Origin: an uncultured Pelagibacteraceae bacterium
Lineage (GTDB): Bacteria > Pseudomonadota > Alphaproteobacteria > Pelagibacterales > Pelagibacteraceae
Direction: 5' to 3'
NCBI GenBank assembly: GCA_902598425.1
Contig: CACKBK010000002.1
Location: forward strand, 45,706-109,705
Length of the DNA stretch: 64,000 nt
Under the pieces are notes generated by a model, which saw only the letters and a list, made by a program, of their open reading frames with translations, was not told where the DNA came from and ran no database searches. Of this stretch, positions 8,840-19,058 are shown piece after piece. Position 1 is the stretch's first letter. Every line of letters begins with the position of its first letter. Made by a program: the position numbers and the translations under genes.

Positions 8840-9307
8840 TTAATTTAAATATAATAAAGTTGCATTTAGTATTAACGCATAACAACTCCATAACAAATAT
8901 GGAATCATTAAATAATAACTTATAATACTTATTTGTTTAAATTTTACAGTAAGAATTACAATAAATAAAATCAGCACAATCAAATTTACTAATGCTAAAG
9001 AAATATTATGGAAAACAAAAAAAACTATACTCCAAGTTGTATTAAATAGTAAGTGAATAAAGTAAATTAAAACAATATTTAAATTTTTAAAATTTTTTTG
9101 CCATGCTAGCCATATAGCAATGGTCATAAACAAATAAAGTGTTGTCCAAACAGGTGCAAAAATCCAGTCAGGTGGGGTTAAAAACGATTTGTTCAAGCTT
9201 GAATACCAGGGCTCTTTTGAATTGATAGTTGAAATACCCCCAATAAATGACGCGGAATAAGTCGCAATTGCGAAAAGCATAAACGATATAAATTTATTTT
9301 TTAACAT
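8840..9307 (-). CDS. tspO: TspO/MBR family protein
   Basis: W/P-rich KEPWYSSLNKSFLTPPDWIFAPVWTTLYLFMTIAIWLAW and five hydrophobic segments; start placed at internal Met (ORF opens at 9322). Confidence 0.85.
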   Translation of the reverse strand: MLKNKFISFMLFAIATYSASFIGGISTINSKEPWYSSLNKSFLTPPDWIFAPVWTTLYLFMTIAIWLAWQKNFKNLNIVLIYFIHLLFNTTWSIVFFVFHNISLALVNLIVLILFIVILTVKFKQISIISYYLMIPYLLWSCYALILNATLLYLN

Positions 9308-9331
9308 ATAAGTATTATACATCAGTATAGG

Positions 9332-10093
9332 ATGAATAAAAAAACTATTTGGATAACGGGTGGCAGTACGGGAATTGGAAAAGCTCTAGCTATTAAATTT
9401 GCAAGCATGGGATGGAATGTTGCTATTTCTGCAAGAAGAGAAGGTCTTCTTAAAGAAATATCAGAAAATAATAAAAATATTTTTTCTTACCCTCTAGATG
9501 TAACAGACAAGTCGAAATGTTTAGAAGTTTTCAATGAAATTCAAAAAAAATTTGAAAATATAGAAATATGTTTTTTTTCAACAGGGACATGGAATCCTAA
9601 AAAAGAAAAGGATATTGACGTAGAGCAAATTGAAGAGGTATTTAAAGTAAATTTTTTTGGAACATTAAACTGTATCAAAGCTGTTGAAAAATATTTTAAA
9701 GAGAAAAAAGGTGGTATAATAACAATTGTATCCTCTATAGCAGGATACAGAGGATTACCAAACTCGACTGGTTATGGTCCATCTAAATCAGCTTTAAATA
9801 ACCTTGCAGAAAGTTTATTTTTTGATTTTAAAAGATCTAATGTTCGTGTCAGTTTAGTATCACCAGGTTTTATAAAAACGCCAATGACAGATAAAAATGA
9901 TTTTAAAATGCCTTTTTTGAAAACTACCGATTATGCAGCTGAGAAAATATATGACGGGCTAGTAAACAAAAATAATTTTGAAATTCATTTTCCAAAATCC
10001 CTCACAATAATTCTGAAAATATTAAGTTTTTTACCTAGTAAAATTTATTTTAGTCTTGTAGGAAAAATGACAAAGCATCAAAAAAAAAATTAA
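9332..10093 (+). CDS. short-chain dehydrogenase/reductase
   Basis: ITGGSTGIGKALA, SSIAGYRGLPNSTGYGPSKSAL, VSPGFIKTPMT. Confidence 0.88.
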   Translation: MNKKTIWITGGSTGIGKALAIKFASMGWNVAISARREGLLKEISENNKNIFSYPLDVTDKSKCLEVFNEIQKKFENIEICFFSTGTWNPKKEKDIDVEQIEEVFKVNFFGTLNCIKAVEKYFKEKKGGIITIVSSIAGYRGLPNSTGYGPSKSALNNLAESLFFDFKRSNVRVSLVSPGFIKTPMTDKNDFKMPFLKTTDYAAEKIYDGLVNKNNFEIHFPKSLTIILKILSFLPSKIYFSLVGKMTKHQKKN

Positions 10094-10638
10094 TCTTTTA
10101 CAAAAACAACTGTCAGCTCTGCAACTTTAAATCCAAATTTTGTCATTGTTGCTCTATTAATGGCTACACGTTCATCTTGTTTAAATATCCAGTCGTCAAA
10201 AGTAATTTTTATTTCTTTTCCTTTAACAGGGACTAAAAGAACATATTCAAATTTAAAAGCTGGTCCATAAGAATAGCCTTTGGCTTTTCCTACTACATCT
10301 CCAGCTGTTCCCTCATAATTATTTTCATCAATTTTATTAATTTGCCATTGTCTTTTTTGAATCTCGCCATCATCCCAATTAAATATTTCATCAAGAATTA
10401 GTTGTTTTCCATCCCACTTTCCATTTAGTTCTGCTGAAAATTGTCTGATTACTTTACCAGATCTGTTTTGTAATACTCCCCAGGCTTTTACATTTCCGGA
10501 AAGATAGTTTTCAATAATAAGTCTTGGTTCTTTATTTTTAAAATCTTCTGGTTTCATATTGTTAGTACTGCAGCTTGTATTAAATGAAAATATAATAATC
10601 AACAAAAAAGGAAGTATTATTTTTTTTATATTTTGCAT
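10090..10638 (-). CDS. DUF3833-type lipoprotein
   Basis: Lipobox-like NTSC; YLSGNVKAWGVLQNRSGKVIRQF, DWIFKQDERVAINRATMTKFGFKV. Confidence 0.75.
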   Translation of the reverse strand: MQNIKKIILPFLLIIIFSFNTSCSTNNMKPEDFKNKEPRLIIENYLSGNVKAWGVLQNRSGKVIRQFSAELNGKWDGKQLILDEIFNWDDGEIQKRQWQINKIDENNYEGTAGDVVGKAKGYSYGPAFKFEYVLLVPVKGKEIKITFDDWIFKQDERVAINRATMTKFGFKVAELTVVFVKD

Positions 10639-10642
10639 AATT

Positions 10643-11815
10643 TTATTTATTTTGAAGTGAAAATTGTATTAGATCAATATTTTTAGATTTAAAACCAGCC
10701 TCACAATAAGACAAATAAAAATTCCACATTCTTTTAAATGTAATATCAAACCCTTGTTTTGAAATTTCGTTCCATTTTTTTTGAAATTCATCCCTCCATA
10801 CCACCAAAGTATCTGAATAATGTTTACCGTATGAATAACACTGATTAAAATTTAGGTTGTTTACATTTGCGAGTTCAATAATATTTTTTTTACAAGGCAA
10901 AAAACCACCAGGAAAAATATACTTTTGAATAAAATCTTGCTTAGATTTGTACCTATTATATAGATTATCATCAATAGTGATTGCTTGTATTGCTGCTGTT
11001 CCTCCAGATTTTAGGTTTTCCTTAATTGTTTTAAAATAACTTTTTAAATATTTTTGCCCTACTGCTTCAATCATTTCAATAGATGCAATTGAATTATACT
11101 TTGATTTTACATCTCTATAATCCATCATTTTAATATTTACTTTTTCATTAAGACCTTTTTTAAAAATTCTTTCTTTTGCATAATCAAATTGTTTTTTTGA
11201 TATAGTTATACAATCAATTTTAACGTCATAATTTTTCCCTACATACTCTGCATATCCACCCCATCCACATCCGATTTCAAGCATTTTATCTCCAGCTTTT
11301 GGTTTAATTAAATTGGAAAGTTTTTTATATTTATTTATCTGTGCATCTTCTAGATTATTTTTTCCGTTTTCAAAAATAGCACTTGAGTATGTTAAGGTTT
11401 TGTCAAGCCATTTAGAAAAAAACTCATTTCCTAAATCATAGTGTTTTGAAATATTCTCTTTACTTCTTTCCTTGGTATTTTTAATAAAAAAATTTTTGAC
11501 ATAGTTCAATATTGGTAAGTCAAATGCACCTGAGAATTTGTGAACAGTTTTTATATTTTTAGCTAAGATTTCTATTAAATTTGTTAAATTGTTTGTTTCA
11601 ATTTCATTTCTCATATAGGACTCGGCAAGTCCAATACTTCCTTTATTTATAATTTCTAAAAAAAAACCTGGCTTTTTAATTATTAGGTCAGCTTCCAAGT
11701 CGGAGCTCTTATCACCAATGATAAACTGTTTTCCGTCAAAGTTTTTAAGATTAATTTTTCCATGCTTAATTTTGGATAAAAGACTAAATACAATTTTATC
11801 TGCTATTTTATTCAT
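10643..11815 (-). CDS. cfa: cyclopropane-fatty-acyl-phospholipid synthase-family SAM methyltransferase
   Basis: HYDLGNEFFSKWLDKTLTYSSAIF, MLEIGCGWGGYAEYV, SIEMIEAVGQKYL, YIFPGGFLP. Confidence 0.88.
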   Translation of the reverse strand: MNKIADKIVFSLLSKIKHGKINLKNFDGKQFIIGDKSSDLEADLIIKKPGFFLEIINKGSIGLAESYMRNEIETNNLTNLIEILAKNIKTVHKFSGAFDLPILNYVKNFFIKNTKERSKENISKHYDLGNEFFSKWLDKTLTYSSAIFENGKNNLEDAQINKYKKLSNLIKPKAGDKMLEIGCGWGGYAEYVGKNYDVKIDCITISKKQFDYAKERIFKKGLNEKVNIKMMDYRDVKSKYNSIASIEMIEAVGQKYLKSYFKTIKENLKSGGTAAIQAITIDDNLYNRYKSKQDFIQKYIFPGGFLPCKKNIIELANVNNLNFNQCYSYGKHYSDTLVVWRDEFQKKWNEISKQGFDITFKRMWNFYLSYCEAGFKSKNIDLIQFSLQNK

Positions 11816-11817
11816 AA

Positions 11818-12585
11818 TTATTTTTCATAAGATATGTTATTTTTAATATTAACTTTCTTTTTTACTAATTTAATTCCCTTAAGCCATAATCTTAATGCCT
11901 CAAAATGTATCGCCGATATTATTTTAAAAGTCATTAGTGGGTGTTTAAGATAAGAAAATATAAGGTTTTTTGAGTTTAAATTTGATCTTACACCATCTTG
12001 AGATGCAAATAACAATTTCCCACTTTTATCCCTTTGATCAATTATTATTGATAGACTTTTATCTGGGTTTAGCACTTTAAAATAATACTCAGATTCTAAA
12101 TCCATAAAGGGTGATACAAAAAATTTTTTTTCACAATTATTTTTTTGTAATTCTGATTTTTCATCTACTTTAAATACATATGTATGTTGTTCTCCAAATG
12201 TATTTTTTACCTCATACAAAATAGATATTAATTTTGATTTAGAATTATAAACAAAAAAAATACTTAAAGGATTAAATACATAACCTAATATTCTTGGGTA
12301 ACATAATATTTTTATTTTTATTTTTTCATGGTTTAATCCAACTGATTTTAAATTTAATTTTACCCAGTCAGTAAGGGAGGATCCATCTCTTGGACCATGA
12401 TCTTTATCATAAAAACTCATAAGATTAAATTTATTATGAGAGAAAAAATTTACATTTTTACTAATAAATTTAATTTCATTTAAATCTAATAAAATTGAAA
12501 AAACTTTATACTTAAAAAAATGTTCTTTTGGCTTAAATCTTTTGTGAACTACTTTTCCAGTATAAATACAAGATTCTTTAATCAT
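11818..12585 (-). CDS. DUF1365-domain protein
   Basis: GKVVHKRFKPKEHFFKYKVFSILLDLNE, NPLSIFFVYNSKSKLISILYEVKNTFGEQH. Confidence 0.85.
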   Translation of the reverse strand: MIKESCIYTGKVVHKRFKPKEHFFKYKVFSILLDLNEIKFISKNVNFFSHNKFNLMSFYDKDHGPRDGSSLTDWVKLNLKSVGLNHEKIKIKILCYPRILGYVFNPLSIFFVYNSKSKLISILYEVKNTFGEQHTYVFKVDEKSELQKNNCEKKFFVSPFMDLESEYYFKVLNPDKSLSIIIDQRDKSGKLLFASQDGVRSNLNSKNLIFSYLKHPLMTFKIISAIHFEALRLWLKGIKLVKKKVNIKNNISYEK

Positions 12586-13825
12586 CTAAATATTTTATCA
12601 TTTCTAAAGATGATTTTATCCCATCTTCATGAAAACCATATCCAAAATAACTCCCAGAAAATAAAAGATTACTCTTATTTTGTATTTCTTTCAAATTTAT
12701 TTGGTTATCAAGAGCATCCATATCATAATAAGGATGCGTAAAATCAATTTTTTTTAAAATTTTTTCATCATCTAATTTCACAATTGGATTAAGTGTTAAA
12801 AAAATATTTTCTTTTATTTTCAAATTTTGAAGAAGATTTAACCAATACGTTATACAGCTATTATTTAAGTTTTTGCTGTCAATTGAAGAGTTCCAAGCAG
12901 ACCATGCTTTAAAGTTTTTTGGCATAACTCTACTATCTGTATGAATAATTGCTGTATTATTTTTATATTTAAATTTTGAAAGTATTTGTTTTTCTTTATC
13001 AGTTGGATTTTCTATTAATTTAATTGCATCATTTGCGTGTGTTGCCAAAATAACTTTATCGTAATCAAAAAACTCATTTTCTTCTCCATAAAAAACTCTA
13101 ATTCCTTGATTATTTCTTTTAACCTTTTTTATCTCATAGTTTTTATAGTGTTCACCACTAATATTTTTTAAAACTTTATTCACATATGATCTACTTCTAT
13201 CTTTTACTGTATACCATTGTGGTCTATTTTTAATTTTAAATAATCCATGATTTTGAAAAAATTTTAAAAAAAAAGCAAATGGCATTTGTTTTGCTTCATA
13301 CGGAGGCATTGACCATATAGCAGACACCATTGGAATTACATGATAGTTGATAAAGTAATTTGAAAGTTTCTCTTTTTCTAAGTATTGCCCCAATGTTAGT
13401 TTATTATCTTTTAAATTTAAATTTGAGCTTCTCTTATAGAATTTAATTATTTCTAAAAACATTTTTAAAAACTTAAAATTAAATAAATTTTTTCTAGTTG
13501 AAAACATTCCATTAAGACCTTTTCCACAATACTCAACTTCATTTGAGGGTGTTGTTACAGAAAAACTCATGTTACTTTTTTCGATTTCAACCTTATTTTG
13601 TTTAAAAAATTCTATTAAATTTGGATAAGTATAATGATTAAAAACAATAAAACCGATATCTATTGGTATAAACTGTTTATCATTTTTATCTATATTTAGA
13701 TCAATAGTGTATGCATGACCTCCAAAATGATCTCCTTTTTCAAAAAGATCTACTTTGTGTTTTTTTGATAAATAATATGCAGCACTTAACCCGGAGATAC
13801 CTGATCCAACTATAGCAATTTTCAT
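12578..13825 (-). CDS. FAD/NAD(P)-binding amine-oxidase-like flavoprotein
   Basis: IAIVGSGISGLSAAYYLSKKHKVDLFEKGDHFGGHAYT; FSGSYFGYGFHEDGIKSSLEM; overlaps the DUF1365 gene by 8 nt. Confidence 0.85.
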   Translation of the reverse strand: MKIAIVGSGISGLSAAYYLSKKHKVDLFEKGDHFGGHAYTIDLNIDKNDKQFIPIDIGFIVFNHYTYPNLIEFFKQNKVEIEKSNMSFSVTTPSNEVEYCGKGLNGMFSTRKNLFNFKFLKMFLEIIKFYKRSSNLNLKDNKLTLGQYLEKEKLSNYFINYHVIPMVSAIWSMPPYEAKQMPFAFFLKFFQNHGLFKIKNRPQWYTVKDRSRSYVNKVLKNISGEHYKNYEIKKVKRNNQGIRVFYGEENEFFDYDKVILATHANDAIKLIENPTDKEKQILSKFKYKNNTAIIHTDSRVMPKNFKAWSAWNSSIDSKNLNNSCITYWLNLLQNLKIKENIFLTLNPIVKLDDEKILKKIDFTHPYYDMDALDNQINLKEIQNKSNLLFSGSYFGYGFHEDGIKSSLEMIKYLDD

Positions 13826-13834
13826 TTTAAATAT

Positions 13835-14716
13835 TTATTTGTTTAGAATAGTTTGATTCTCACTCTTAATTGAAGTGTAAAATTGAAGCAAAACAGCAAT
13901 TATAACAATTGTGCCTCCTATCAAAACCATAAAAGATGAATTTTCGTTGATAAATAGCCATGCCCAAAATGGTCCTAAAACTGCTTCAGTTAACATTATA
14001 ATTCCAACCATCGCTGAAGGCGTTGATCTGGCACCAATGGTAATTAAAATAAATCCAAAACCTAATTGAAAAAATCCTGCTAAAAATCCTAAAAAAATAT
14101 CGTGAGCAGATATGTTTATTTTTCCGGCTATAATATATCCTATTATCATAGCAGTAATTCCAGCATAGAGCTGTAATGGAACCATATCTACATTTGGATA
14201 CTTTCTAATTATTAAAATCAGAATTGCAAAAGATACAGGCATAATAAATGCGGCTAGGTTTCCTGACATTTGCCCAGGCTCTAAATCAGATCCAACCATT
14301 AATATAATGCCAGAAATTGCTAGAAATATTGAGACAAGAGTTATTTTAGGAATTTTTTCTTTTAAAAAAAAATATCCAAAGATTGCTAAAAAAATTGTTT
14401 GAGTTTGAATTATGAAATTAGTATTTGCAACTGTGGTGTTATACATTGCAAAAACATATCCACAAAAACCTGATGATAAAATTATACCTCCAAATATTCC
14501 AGGAATTCCAGAGTTATAAAAAGCCCTAAAAATTTTCTTTTTATAAGAAATTAAAAGAAAAATAAATACAACCATAATGAAAAATAAAGATCTCCAAAAC
14601 AGTATTTGCCACAAGGTTGCTCCCTCAAAAGACTTAACAATTAAACCACCAAAGCTTAAACTGCATGCTCCAAAAAATACTAGTAATGGTCCAGGTATTT
14701 TAAATATTAAATTCAT
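13835..14716 (-). CDS. DMT-family (EamA) transporter
   Basis: 293 aa, about 10 hydrophobic segments, overlaps pxpC by 4 nt. Confidence 0.85.
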   Translation of the reverse strand: MNLIFKIPGPLLVFFGACSLSFGGLIVKSFEGATLWQILFWRSLFFIMVVFIFLLISYKKKIFRAFYNSGIPGIFGGIILSSGFCGYVFAMYNTTVANTNFIIQTQTIFLAIFGYFFLKEKIPKITLVSIFLAISGIILMVGSDLEPGQMSGNLAAFIMPVSFAILILIIRKYPNVDMVPLQLYAGITAMIIGYIIAGKINISAHDIFLGFLAGFFQLGFGFILITIGARSTPSAMVGIIMLTEAVLGPFWAWLFINENSSFMVLIGGTIVIIAVLLQFYTSIKSENQTILNK

Positions 14717-15660
14717 TTTATTTGGTTTATTAAATTGTCAGTTTCTAATCTATATATTTCATAAATTTTTTCTGCTTCTGAAAGATTGACTAACTTAAAT
14801 TTTATTTTTGTATTTGGTACAAGTTGTACAAGCTTATCATAATCCGCGCTGATAACTACTCCAATTTTTGGGTATCCTCCTATGGTCCCGTGATCTGAAA
14901 GCATAATTATTGGGTCACCGTCTGGAGGTATTTGTATCGTACCTTTAACTATACCTTCTGATCTAATATTTTTTTCTTTTATATTTTCAATAATTGGTCC
15001 TTTAATTCTCATTCCCATTCTATCTGTAAGTTTTGTGACAATGAATTCTTTATTTAGAAAATTTTCCACTGCTTTTTTTGAAAAAAAATCAAAATTTGTC
15101 GCTTTAATTATTCTAATATATTCTATTTTTGTATTAACATATTTAATTTTTTTTTGTGTTTTAAAATTGGATGTTTTATTAATCAATATTTTTTGATTTA
15201 CAAATAATTTTTCTCCTTTGAATGGTCCAATTTTTGCTCTTGAAAATGTTGAATAACTGTTCAAAATTTTTTCTAATACAAAGCCACCTGATACTGATAA
15301 ATAACCATATACAGATTTATTTGTTGAAATAATATCTAACTCATCTTTATTTTCTAAAACGTAATTTTTGTAACATTCGCCATTAATTAATTTTTTATTT
15401 TTTTTTGTAATACTAAAATTAACATCTCCTGTAACAGCAATTACTGTTGATTTACCGTAATATTTTAATAGCGGTCCTTGATAAGCAAATTCAATTGCAG
15501 CCTCATATTGGTTATTTACTAAAGTATTGGATAGTAAATAATTTCTATTATCCATTGCTCCACTAAACGGTAATCCAATGTGATAAAAATTTTCTCTTCC
15601 AAGGTCTTGGAAAGTTGAATTAATTCCTGGTCTTAAAACCTCAAAAAAATTACTTTTCAT
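14713..15660 (-). CDS. pxpC: 5-oxoprolinase subunit PxpC-like (biotin-dependent carboxyltransferase family)
   Basis: VLRPGINSTFQDLGRENFYHIGLPFSGAMDN, DRMGMRIKGP, IMLSDHGTIGGYPKIGVV. Confidence 0.88.
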   Translation of the reverse strand: MKSNFFEVLRPGINSTFQDLGRENFYHIGLPFSGAMDNRNYLLSNTLVNNQYEAAIEFAYQGPLLKYYGKSTVIAVTGDVNFSITKKNKKLINGECYKNYVLENKDELDIISTNKSVYGYLSVSGGFVLEKILNSYSTFSRAKIGPFKGEKLFVNQKILINKTSNFKTQKKIKYVNTKIEYIRIIKATNFDFFSKKAVENFLNKEFIVTKLTDRMGMRIKGPIIENIKEKNIRSEGIVKGTIQIPPDGDPIIMLSDHGTIGGYPKIGVVISADYDKLVQLVPNTKIKFKLVNLSEAEKIYEIYRLETDNLINQIK

Positions 15661-16327
15661 CTAATTTTAAAAATTCATTTTTTGATATTGGAAAAAAATG
15701 AACATTATCTCCTGGATTAATTAGAACTGGATTTGCTTTATTATTTGAATTAAAAATTTTGTAGGGTGTTTTTCCGATAATATTCCACCCCCCTGGACTT
15801 TCAAAAGTATATATATTTGAGAACTGTTCAGTTATTCCAACAGAGCCCTCTGGTACTTTTACCCTAGGTGTTTTTAATCTATCTGTTCTTAATTCTTTAG
15901 AAATATCACCCAAAAATGGCATACCGGCTACAAAACCTGTCATATAACAAAAATAAATTTTATTAAGATATTTTTCTAATATTTCCTCAGCGCTTAATTT
16001 AAGTTTTTTAATTAATCTTTCTTTGTCAAGAAAAAATTCTTCATCACAACAAATTGGTATTTCAATCTTTTTATTTTTTTGTTCATCAATATTAGATGTT
16101 TTTATATCTTCAATTTTTTTTTTTAATTCAATGAAATTTATTTTTTTTAAATCAAAAGAAACTATCAATTTATTGTAAGAAGGAGTTAAATTTATAATTT
16201 CTTCTAAATTTGCTTTCTTTAGGCTGTTAAAGAAAGAAATTACTTTTTTGTTAGTTTCTTTATTAATTTGTTCACCAAAATCGTAATAAATTGATGAGTC
16301 GCCAAGATTTAATATATTTTTGATCAT
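15650..16327 (-). CDS. pxpB: 5-oxoprolinase subunit PxpB-like
   Basis: GFVAGMPFLGDI, TPRVKVPEGSVGITEQFSNIYTFESPGGWNIIGKTPY. Confidence 0.88.
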   Translation of the reverse strand: MIKNILNLGDSSIYYDFGEQINKETNKKVISFFNSLKKANLEEIINLTPSYNKLIVSFDLKKINFIELKKKIEDIKTSNIDEQKNKKIEIPICCDEEFFLDKERLIKKLKLSAEEILEKYLNKIYFCYMTGFVAGMPFLGDISKELRTDRLKTPRVKVPEGSVGITEQFSNIYTFESPGGWNIIGKTPYKIFNSNNKANPVLINPGDNVHFFPISKNEFLKLDEK

Positions 16328-16355
16328 CCCATGTTATACTTTATCAATGAAAGGT

Positions 16356-17129
16356 ATGGAAATTAATATTAATTGTGATTTAGGTGAAAAATCAGAATTA
16401 CATTCTATAGAAAATGATCCTGAATTACTTAAAATTGTCAATTCAGCAAGTATAGCTTGTGGTTATCATGCTGGAGATGAAGAAACAATGCACTCTACAA
16501 TAAAAATTTCAAAACAAAATGGTGTAAGCATAGGAGCTCATCCATCTTTTAAAGATCTTGAAAATTTTGGGAGAAGAAGAATAAACTTATCTGAAAAAGA
16601 AATAATCAATTTAATAATAGATCAGTATAATATACTTCAAAAAATAGCTAGTCAGCATGATGAAAGAGTTTCTCATATAAAACCACATGGGGCGCTAAAT
16701 AATATGGCATGTGAAGATATTGAGCTTGCAGAAATACTTGCTAAAACAATAAAAAGCATCAGTAAAGATTTGATCTATTTAGTACCTACTGGTTCAAAAA
16801 TGGAAATTGCTGCAAAAAAGTTTGATATGAAAATAGCTTGTGAAATATTTGCAGATAGAAATTATGAGGATGATGGAAATTTAGTTTCTAGATCAAAAAA
16901 AGAAGCTTTGATAACTAACCCTGAAATAGCTAAAAAACATGTTTTAGAAATGGTAAAAAATCAGGCGATAAATTGTCTCTCCGGTAAAAAAATACCTTGC
17001 GAAATAGACTCGGTCTGTATACATGGTGACAATCAAAGTTCCTTAAAAACTGCTAAAGTTATCAAGCAAAATTTAATGAATAATGATTTAATGTTAAAAC
17101 CTTTAAACAAACTAGGAAAATTTAATTAA
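16356..17129 (+). CDS. pxpA: 5-oxoprolinase subunit PxpA (LamB/YcsF family)
   Basis: MEININCDLGEKSE, SIACGYHAGDEETM, GAHPSF, HIKPHGALNN; start moved to internal Met. Confidence 0.9.
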   Translation: MEININCDLGEKSELHSIENDPELLKIVNSASIACGYHAGDEETMHSTIKISKQNGVSIGAHPSFKDLENFGRRRINLSEKEIINLIIDQYNILQKIASQHDERVSHIKPHGALNNMACEDIELAEILAKTIKSISKDLIYLVPTGSKMEIAAKKFDMKIACEIFADRNYEDDGNLVSRSKKEALITNPEIAKKHVLEMVKNQAINCLSGKKIPCEIDSVCIHGDNQSSLKTAKVIKQNLMNNDLMLKPLNKLGKFN

Positions 17130-17620
17130 TGAAAAAACTTTTTATAATTATAACAATATTTTTTTTAAGCACTAATCTATATGCTGCTGGTGGGAGTTCT
17201 GGAGGAGATGGACAAGAAAGCAAACAATCCAATTACAAATCCGCAGTAAACTATGTTAAAGCTGGAAAAAAACTTGAAAAAAAAGGCAAGATTGAAAAAG
17301 CAAAAGTGAAATATGAAAAAGCTTTTAAAAGATTACTAAAAGCAAATGATAAAGATCCCTCTAATCCCGATGTTTTAAATTATCTTGGTTTTACTTCTAG
17401 AAAACTTGGGGATTTTAAAAGTGCAGAGAATTACTACCTCTCAGGTTTAAAAATTAATCCTAATCATAATGGAATAAATGAGTATTTAGGTGAATTATAT
17501 TTATCCACTAATAGACCAGAGAAAGCAAAAGAAAGATTGGCGGTACTCCAAAATTGTAATTGTGAGGAGTATGAAGAGTTAAAAGCTATCATAGATGGAA
17601 CAAAACAATCTAAGTATTAA
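17129..17620 (+). CDS. secreted TPR-repeat protein
   Basis: Signal-peptide-like N-terminus and TPR-like repeats (NPDVLNYLGFTSRKLGDFKSAENYYLSGLKINPNH). Confidence 0.8.
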   Translation: MKKLFIIITIFFLSTNLYAAGGSSGGDGQESKQSNYKSAVNYVKAGKKLEKKGKIEKAKVKYEKAFKRLLKANDKDPSNPDVLNYLGFTSRKLGDFKSAENYYLSGLKINPNHNGINEYLGELYLSTNRPEKAKERLAVLQNCNCEEYEELKAIIDGTKQSKY

Positions 17621-17673
17621 ATTTTTCTTTTCTCAATATTGAAATAAAAAAAAATTTAATTAATATAGATTTA

Positions 17674-18285
17674 TTGATTGAAGAACTAATTATACTCACA
17701 CAGATTATATTCATAGATATAATACTAGCGGCTGATAATGCAATTATTATTGGATTAATTGCTGCTAACTTTGTTCCTAAAAATAGGAGAAAAATTATAC
17801 TATGGGGTGTTGCAGGCGCCTTAGTTTTTAAAGTCATATTTGCATTATTTGCAACCTACTTATTTAAATTTTATTTTATAAAAATAATCGGTGGTTTACT
17901 ATTAATTTGGATTGTGAACGATTTAAGAAAAGATCTTTTTGAAATTAAAAAGGTAAAATCCCCCACAAAAAAATCTAAAGAACCGTCATATATTCAAAGT
18001 ATTTATAAAGTTTTATTTGCCGATATAACAATTAGTTTTGATAATGTAATTGGTGTTGTAGGTGCTTCCAAAGGTCATTTTGGATTTATGATTTTTGGAC
18101 TAGTCCTATCGGTAATTTTAACTGGTGCTATGGCAACTTATTTAGCTAATTATATTCAAAAACATTTATGGATTGCGTATGTAGGACTAGGTTTTATTTT
18201 AATTGTAGCTCTGCAGTTAGTAATTGGAGGATTAGTAGATTTGGAAGTTTTATCAATTAACGAAAATTTCAAAAAATATTTTTAG
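17674..18285 (+). CDS. TerC/YjbE-family integral membrane protein
   Basis: IDIILAADNAIIIGL and ADITISFDNVIGV paired motifs; TTG start. Confidence 0.82.
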   Translation: MIEELIILTQIIFIDIILAADNAIIIGLIAANFVPKNRRKIILWGVAGALVFKVIFALFATYLFKFYFIKIIGGLLLIWIVNDLRKDLFEIKKVKSPTKKSKEPSYIQSIYKVLFADITISFDNVIGVVGASKGHFGFMIFGLVLSVILTGAMATYLANYIQKHLWIAYVGLGFILIVALQLVIGGLVDLEVLSINENFKKYF

Positions 18286-19058
18286 TAAGAATATTTTTTT
18301 GTCGGATATTTCTTAGATTTTACCTCTTGTTTAAATTTAAGTACCGCTGAATTTATTATTTTTTTTATATCAACGTATTTTTTAACAAATTTAATTTTAG
18401 CATCAGTTAAACCAATAATATCATCTGTAACTAAAACTTGACCATCACAATTAACAGAAGCTCCAATTCCAATCGTGGGTATTTTAATAAGATTAGAAAT
18501 TTTTTTTGAAATATCACTATAAGTGCACTCTAAAACTATTCCAAAAGCACCATTTTTTTCTAGAGCTTTTGCATCTCTTATTAATTTATTTTTTTCTTTT
18601 TGTGATTTACCTACTGATTTAAATTTTCCTTTTACAGTCTGTGGTGTTAAACCTATATGGCCCAGAACTGGTATTTTGTTTTTGACTAAATGACTCACTA
18701 TATGTTGCACCCTTTCTCCACCTTCCACTTTTACTGCATCACACTTAGTTTCTTTAATAGCAACTTTTGAATTCTTTAAAGCCTCAGATTTATTTCGATA
18801 TGTATTATAAGGTAAATCGATTACGAGAAGGCTTTTTTTAACACCCATTCTAACACTTTTAGTGTGTTCAATCATCATTTTGAGATTAACTTTTCTTGTT
18901 GTTTTGTAATTATAAAGAACTGAGCCCAAAGAATCACCAACCAAAACTATATCAGCATGATTATCAATTATCTCAGCAATATTTTTTGAGTATGCTGTTA
19001 AACATACAATTTTAGATTTATTTTTTTTATCAATTATTTTTTTAATTTTCTTATTCAT
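18282..19058 (-). CDS. panB: 3-methyl-2-oxobutanoate hydroxymethyltransferase
   Basis: VLVGDSLGSVLYNYKTTRKV, GHIGLTPQ, IGIGASVNCDGQVLVTDDI. Confidence 0.93.
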   Translation of the reverse strand: MNKKIKKIIDKKNKSKIVCLTAYSKNIAEIIDNHADIVLVGDSLGSVLYNYKTTRKVNLKMMIEHTKSVRMGVKKSLLVIDLPYNTYRNKSEALKNSKVAIKETKCDAVKVEGGERVQHIVSHLVKNKIPVLGHIGLTPQTVKGKFKSVGKSQKEKNKLIRDAKALEKNGAFGIVLECTYSDISKKISNLIKIPTIGIGASVNCDGQVLVTDDIIGLTDAKIKFVKKYVDIKKIINSAVLKFKQEVKSKKYPTKKYSY

